A program made the position numbers and the translations under genes. From positions 1 through 64,000 of the forward strand of contig NZ_JAKIRP010000005.1 in assembly GCF_021646545.1 (NCBI RefSeq): DNA of 64,000 nucleotides, written 5' to 3'. Below the pieces are notes generated by a model. The model had not been told where the DNA came from. It saw nothing but the letters and a program-made list of their open reading frames with translations, and ran no database searches. Within the stretch, counting starts at the first letter, position 1. Each line of letters starts with the position of its first letter. The stretch is from Chitinophaga filiformis (GTDB lineage Bacteria > Bacteroidota > Bacteroidia > Chitinophagales > Chitinophagaceae). Of this stretch, positions 59,663 through 64,000 are shown piece after piece.

Positions 59663-61603
59663 TTATCGTACAACTCTTTTCAAAATAGTCGCGCCCAGCG
59701 GGGGTATACGCAGGCGCAATACATGACTTTTACCGTTAAATGGTTCCTGCTGCGCAGTAAGAATACCGGTGTTAACTACGCCGCTGCCAAAGAAACGGCG
59801 ATCGTCGCTGTTGAGGATCTCCTCCCATTCGCCGCCGCCTTCCAGGCCCATGGCATAGTGCTCACGCGCTTCAGGCGTCATATTCAGGATGATCAGTATA
59901 TCCTCTTCCGGTTTGTACCCCTTACGCAGGTAGGACAGCACACAGATCTCATAATCCGTTAAATTTACCCATTCAAAACCATAATAGTCAAACTGTTTGA
60001 TGTAAAGCGCGGGCTCTGATCTATACAAATGATTCAGTTGCTTCACGAACTCCTGTAAGCCCTGGTGTGACTCATGCACGAGCAGATGCCAGTCCAGCTC
60101 TGAACGGTAATTCCACTCGCTCGTCTGCCCGAATTCATCTCCCATGAACAGCAGTTTCGTTCCGGGATGTGTGAACATGTAACCATACATCAGGCGCAGG
60201 TTGGCAAATTTCTGCCAGTCATCTCCCGGCATCTTGTAGAGCATGGGCGATTTGCCATGTACCACTTCATCATGACTCAGTGGCAACATGAAGTTTTCCG
60301 TAAACGCATAGGCTATACTGAACGACAACTGGTCCTGGTGCCATTTACGGTGATAGGGATCGCGTTTGAAATAGGCCAGTGTATCATTCATCCAGCCCAT
60401 CATCCATTTCATGCCAAACCCCAGTCCTCCCATAAAGACGGGTTTGGACACGCCATAGAATGACGTAGACTCTTCCGCAATGGTCTGTACATCGGGGAAT
60501 AAACGATAGATCGTTTCATTCATGTTTTTCAGGAAAGAGATGGCCTCCAGGTTCTCTTCTCCCCCATGTATATTAGGCTCCCAGGCCCCCGTGTCCCGGG
60601 AATAGTTCAGGTGGATCATAGACGCCACCGCATCCACACGCAAGCCGTCCACATGGAATTTATCCAGCCAGAAAACGGCGTTGCTCAACAGGAATGAACG
60701 CACCTCATTACGTGCATAGTTGAAAATATAACTGTTCCAGTCAGGATGATATCCTTTACGCATATCCGCATACTCATACGCATGCGAACCGTCAAACCTG
60801 TACAGGCCATGCGCATCGTAAGGGAAATGGGATGGCACCCAGTCCAGTATCACACCGATACCTGCATGGTGAAAGGCATCGACAAAGGCCATAAAATCCT
60901 GCGGAGAACCATATCTTGACGTAGGCGCATAATACCCTGTACCCTGATAGCCCCAGGAGCCATCAAAAGGATGCTCCATCACTGGCATCAGTTCCACGTG
61001 CGTAAAGCCCATTTCTTTCACATAGGGCACCAGCTTTTCAGCGATTTCTCCATATGTGTAGAATACTTCATGATTATGCTTGTCCGGACGGCGCCAGGAA
61101 CCCAAATGCACTTCGTATACAGTGAACGGGCTTTCCAGGCTGTTGTGCGATTTGCGGCTTTCCATCCAGCGTTTGTCCTTCCACTTATAGTCCAGGTGCC
61201 AGGTCACGGAAGCCGTTCTCGGACGTACTTCCCAGTAATTGGCATAAGGATCGCCTTTGCGAAGCTCCTCCCCTGAATTTGAACGGATAAAATATTTATA
61301 GAGAGCGCCTTTCTTCACATGTGGCACAAAGCCTTCCCATATACCGGACTTGTCCCATCTGGGGTACAAAGTGTGACTATAATGGTCCCAATCGTTGAAA
61401 TCGCCGATCACGGAGATGAAGGCGGCATTAGGCGCCCACACTGCAAAATAGGTACCTTTCACCCCTTCATATTCCACTGCGTGTGCACCGAATTTCTCAT
61501 ATAAATGTGCATGTTTTCCTTCCTGGAAAAGCTCTACATCCCTGGCTGAGAACAAGGAAAACGGTACTACTGCCTGTAGTTTCGGCTTTTTTTCTGTTGT
61601 CAT
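59663..61603 (-). CDS. glgB: 1,4-alpha-glucan branching enzyme (GH13)
   Basis: A 646-residue enzyme of the short GlgB type. The N-terminal CBM48 domain (FAVWAPNAAFISVIGDFNDW) is followed by the GH13 barrel: DWVPSHFP, GLRVDAVASM with the nucleophile Asp324, TIAEESTSF with the acid/base Glu at 377/378, and LSHDEVVHGK with the transition-state Asp. The C-terminal all-beta domain ends GATILKRVVR. It moves alpha-1,4 glucan segments to make alpha-1,6 branches in glycogen. No other glg gene adjoins. Confidence 0.95.
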   Translation of the reverse strand: MTTEKKPKLQAVVPFSLFSARDVELFQEGKHAHLYEKFGAHAVEYEGVKGTYFAVWAPNAAFISVIGDFNDWDHYSHTLYPRWDKSGIWEGFVPHVKKGALYKYFIRSNSGEELRKGDPYANYWEVRPRTASVTWHLDYKWKDKRWMESRKSHNSLESPFTVYEVHLGSWRRPDKHNHEVFYTYGEIAEKLVPYVKEMGFTHVELMPVMEHPFDGSWGYQGTGYYAPTSRYGSPQDFMAFVDAFHHAGIGVILDWVPSHFPYDAHGLYRFDGSHAYEYADMRKGYHPDWNSYIFNYARNEVRSFLLSNAVFWLDKFHVDGLRVDAVASMIHLNYSRDTGAWEPNIHGGEENLEAISFLKNMNETIYRLFPDVQTIAEESTSFYGVSKPVFMGGLGFGMKWMMGWMNDTLAYFKRDPYHRKWHQDQLSFSIAYAFTENFMLPLSHDEVVHGKSPMLYKMPGDDWQKFANLRLMYGYMFTHPGTKLLFMGDEFGQTSEWNYRSELDWHLLVHESHQGLQEFVKQLNHLYRSEPALYIKQFDYYGFEWVNLTDYEICVLSYLRKGYKPEEDILIILNMTPEAREHYAMGLEGGGEWEEILNSDDRRFFGSGVVNTGILTAQQEPFNGKSHVLRLRIPPLGATILKRVVR

Positions 61604-61815
61604 AATTACGGTGCACTAAGGGTGACAATATAACGTAAATTTTCGCATTTTGTCCCGCATACTCTGGTGAAAAAGCAAGTTTCAGACCATTTAAGACTGC
61701 GGTAATATCAAAAGAAAAAGTCCACAGACAATAGCCAGACATTCGAATGACTACCATCTATGGACTGAATATTATGCCTGCCGGTCCGGAACTGTTGCCC
61801 CTAACCGCTCAGCTA

Positions 61816-63549
61816 TTAATATCTCTTTTTAAAACCGGGACGGCCAGCTCCGCTTCCGCTGCTGCTACCTTCCCAACGTCTGCCACCGCTACCGCCTTCA
61901 CGTGGAGGACGGCTGCCACCGGAACGGCGTTTATCGCCATCCTGTGACATTTCGATGCGCACGCTGCGGCCATTGTATTCGGCCTTCTTGAACGTCTGCT
62001 GGAATTTCTCCACCACATCGTTCTCTACTTCAAAGAAGGAGTAAACACCCTTCAGGTCAATACGGCCGATCTTGTTACCACGTACGCCACTGGTATCGCA
62101 CAGGTAGCGTAACATGTCACCACGGGTAAAGTCATCTACAGAACCCAGGTTGATGAACAGACGGGTAAATTTACTGTTGCTGCTTCTGCGGTCAGCACCA
62201 TCTCCCAATGTTCTCCTTTCTTCCTTCACGTTCAGGTCAGGCGCATCCTGGTAGTATTCCAGGAACTGGTTAAACTCCAGGGAAGCAAAACGTTTGATGA
62301 TCTCTTCCTTTGTCATGGACGCAAACTCTTCGAATATGCGTTCCAGGTAAGGCTCTATCTGCTCTTCGTTTACTGTTACGTTGTGTACTTTGTGTACCAG
62401 TCCAAACAGCTGTTTTTCACATACTGCGAAACCATCCGGTACTTCTACTTTGGTGAATTTCTTACCGATCACTCTTTCGATCTGGCGGATCTTTCCGATA
62501 TCGCGACCGCTGATGATAGCGATGGATACGCCGGATTTACCTGCACGCGCCGTACGGCCGGAACGGTGAGTATAGTTCTCAACGTCGTCTGGCAGTTCGT
62601 AGTTGATAACGTGTGTTACATTGTCAACGTCGATACCACGGGCAGCAACATCTGTAGCCACCAGTACCTGCAGTGATTTCTCGCGGAAACGTTTCATTAC
62701 CTTGTCACGCTGTTGCTGTGTAAGGTCGCCATGCAGTGCATCGGCATTATAACCGTCACGGATAAGTGATTCTGCAATTTCCTGTGATTCTATCTTGGTA
62801 CGGGTAAAGATGATACCGAAGATCTCAGGGTTGAAATCCACGATACGTTTCAGCGCCGCGTATTTATCGCGCGGGCGTACCACGTAGTATTCGTGCTCGA
62901 TATTGGCATTGCCACTGTTCTTGTTACCTACAGTCAGTTCAAAAGGATCTGACATGTATTTCTGCGCAATACGGCGAACCTCCTGCGGCATAGTAGCGGA
63001 GAACAACCAGGTGGTCTTCTCATCAGGTGTATTGGATAATATATTGTTGATGTCTTCCTGGAAACCCATGTTCAGCATTTCATCTGCTTCGTCCAGTACA
63101 ACATAACGTACGTTGGCAAAATTCACCGCTTTTCTTTCGATAATATCGAGCAGGCGGCCGGGAGTTGCTACTACGATGTGCACTCCTCTTTTCAGATCAC
63201 GCAGCTGCTGCACGATGCTGGAACCACCATACACGGCAACGATGCTTACATCACCCAGGTGCTTGCTGAAGTTCTTCAGGTCATTGGTGATCTGTAAACA
63301 TAACTCACGTGTCGGACACAAGATCAATCCCTGCGGATGACGTTGTTTAATATCAATCTGCTGTAACAGCGGCAGGCCAAATGCTGCCGTCTTACCTGTG
63401 CCCGTCTGGGCCAAACCTACAAAGTCCCTGTCACCCCCTAATAACACAGGTATAGCTTTCTCCTGTATTGGCGTAGGTGCAATAAATCCCAGGTCCTGGA
63501 TTCCTTTTAAAATCGGCTCTTGTAAGCCTAATGTTTCAAATGTAGTCAT
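61816..63549 (-). CDS. DEAD-box ATP-dependent RNA helicase (CsdA/DeaD type)
   Basis: A 577-residue helicase. The Q motif starts FETLGLQEPILKGIQ. Walker A is AQTGTGKT, then VATPGRLLD, the DEAD box in VVLDEADEML, SAT in LFSATMP, and the second RecA domain with HRSGRTARAGKSG. A DbpA-type RNA-binding domain follows (about 470-545: KFTRLFINLGSVDDFTRGDMLRYL). The last 35 residues are a Gly/Arg/Ser-rich RNA-contacting tail (RRSGGSRPPREGGSGGR). This architecture is that of ribosome-assembly or cold-adaptation helicases. RimO, a ribosome-modifying enzyme, is the next gene upstream. Confidence 0.95.
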   Translation of the reverse strand: MTTFETLGLQEPILKGIQDLGFIAPTPIQEKAIPVLLGGDRDFVGLAQTGTGKTAAFGLPLLQQIDIKQRHPQGLILCPTRELCLQITNDLKNFSKHLGDVSIVAVYGGSSIVQQLRDLKRGVHIVVATPGRLLDIIERKAVNFANVRYVVLDEADEMLNMGFQEDINNILSNTPDEKTTWLFSATMPQEVRRIAQKYMSDPFELTVGNKNSGNANIEHEYYVVRPRDKYAALKRIVDFNPEIFGIIFTRTKIESQEIAESLIRDGYNADALHGDLTQQQRDKVMKRFREKSLQVLVATDVAARGIDVDNVTHVINYELPDDVENYTHRSGRTARAGKSGVSIAIISGRDIGKIRQIERVIGKKFTKVEVPDGFAVCEKQLFGLVHKVHNVTVNEEQIEPYLERIFEEFASMTKEEIIKRFASLEFNQFLEYYQDAPDLNVKEERRTLGDGADRRSSNSKFTRLFINLGSVDDFTRGDMLRYLCDTSGVRGNKIGRIDLKGVYSFFEVENDVVEKFQQTFKKAEYNGRSVRIEMSQDGDKRRSGGSRPPREGGSGGRRWEGSSSGSGAGRPGFKKRY

Positions 63550-63668
63550 TGATTTGCTTTGTTCAGGCTCCGTCGGGAGCCTCGGTATACTATCTCAGCT
63601 CTCCTGAACTGATTAATTTTTTAAAGTGTTATATGGTCCGGTCAACACAATGGACATCACTGGTTGCA

Positions 63669-64000
63669 TCATACCAGTTCACCTTCCAGGTCATAATCAT
63701 ATGCCCTGGTGATCCTTACATTGACAAAATCGCCGGGTTTCAGACGTTTGCTGGTGTTAATGATCACTTCATTATCCACTTCAACAGAGTCGAACTCTGT
63801 ACGTGCCAGGTAACGGCCTGATTCTTTTTTGTCGACAATCACACGGAAAACCTTGCCAACTTTTTCCTGGTTCTTCTCCAGGGAAATTTCCTGCTGGACT
63901 TCCATGATCTCCTGCGCCCTGCGTTCTTTCTCTTCTGCAGGGATATTGTCTTCCAGCTCGTATGCGCTGGTGCCCTCCTCATGGCTGTAGGTAAATACGC
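63669..64000 (-). CDS. rimO: Ribosomal protein S12 methylthiotransferase RimO, C-terminal part only
   Basis: The frame is open from the right edge of the window to the TGA at 63669-63671. The visible part begins FTYSHEEGTSAYELED, then RAQEIMEVQQEISLEKNQ, the linker typical of RimO. A TRAM domain follows (GKVFRVIVDKKESGRY ... INTSKRLKPGDFVNVRIT). The radical-SAM and N-terminal parts lie outside the window. RimO adds a methylthio group to Asp88 (E. coli numbering) of S12. Stop-side coordinate is certain; the gene continues beyond 64000. Confidence 0.9.
   Translation of the reverse strand, partial: VFTYSHEEGTSAYELEDNIPAEEKERRAQEIMEVQQEISLEKNQEKVGKVFRVIVDKKESGRYLARTEFDSVEVDNEVIINTSKRLKPGDFVNVRITRAYDYDLEGELV

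Overview
The window looks like a chromosomal segment of a Chitinophagaceae-type member of the Bacteroidota, most like Chitinophaga. The supporting signs are a SusC/SusD pair under ECF sigma/FecR control, a 16-repeat SprB-type protein with a type IX secretion (T9SS) C-terminal sorting domain, a TANFOR-domain protein, DUF4199 and DUF1835 genes, two-component propeller regulators, and several upstream boxes that match the Bacteroidetes -7 promoter consensus TAnnTTTG. No tRNA, rRNA or CRISPR array was seen. The assignment is inference from gene content.

Layout. Positions 1-3440 are a visibly AT-richer accessory patch: the edge of another probable transposase gene, an IS110-family element whose transposase is broken by two single-base indels, and a two-gene AAA15 ATPase/RloB module resembling AbiL or RloAB phage defence. 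Its second gene is split at an A8 tract. A GNAT acetyltransferase and a palindromic intergenic repeat cluster follow. Positions 4510-13503 (minus strand) are a compact polysaccharide utilisation locus: ECF sigma, FecR anti-sigma, SusC, SusD and a GH89 alpha-N-acetylglucosaminidase.

Positions 13672-33114 (minus strand) form a 19.4-kb run of seven tightly packed genes, the most unusual part of the window. In transcription order they are an outer-membrane barrel, a TANFOR/coiled-coil protein, an exported polymorphic-toxin-like protein with a C-terminal PD-(D/E)xK-like tail, a pentapeptide-repeat protein placed like its immunity partner, an unrecognised 1473-residue exported beta-rich protein, an FnIII protein and the SprB-repeat protein. 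I read this as a candidate undescribed surface or antagonism system.

Positions 33306-41363 (plus strand) hold a dihydroorotase homologue that has lost most metal and catalytic residues, a DUF4199 membrane protein, two glycosyltransferases, a complete GDP-D-glycero-alpha-D-manno-heptose pathway (HddA, GmhA, HddC, GmhB) and an exported unknown. Positions 41549-47353 (minus strand) are a topoisomerase IV operon (parE, a DUF1835 gene, a cupin, parC). Two tiny single-membrane-span genes follow, then a LuxR-type response regulator and a propeller-type sensor kinase. The right end carries an exported BNR-repeat protein, a GH31 alpha-glucosidase, a KGG-repeat stress protein, a PAP2 phosphatase, a MORN-like protein, a DUF4382 lipoprotein, glycogen branching enzyme, a DEAD-box RNA helicase and the 3' end of rimO.
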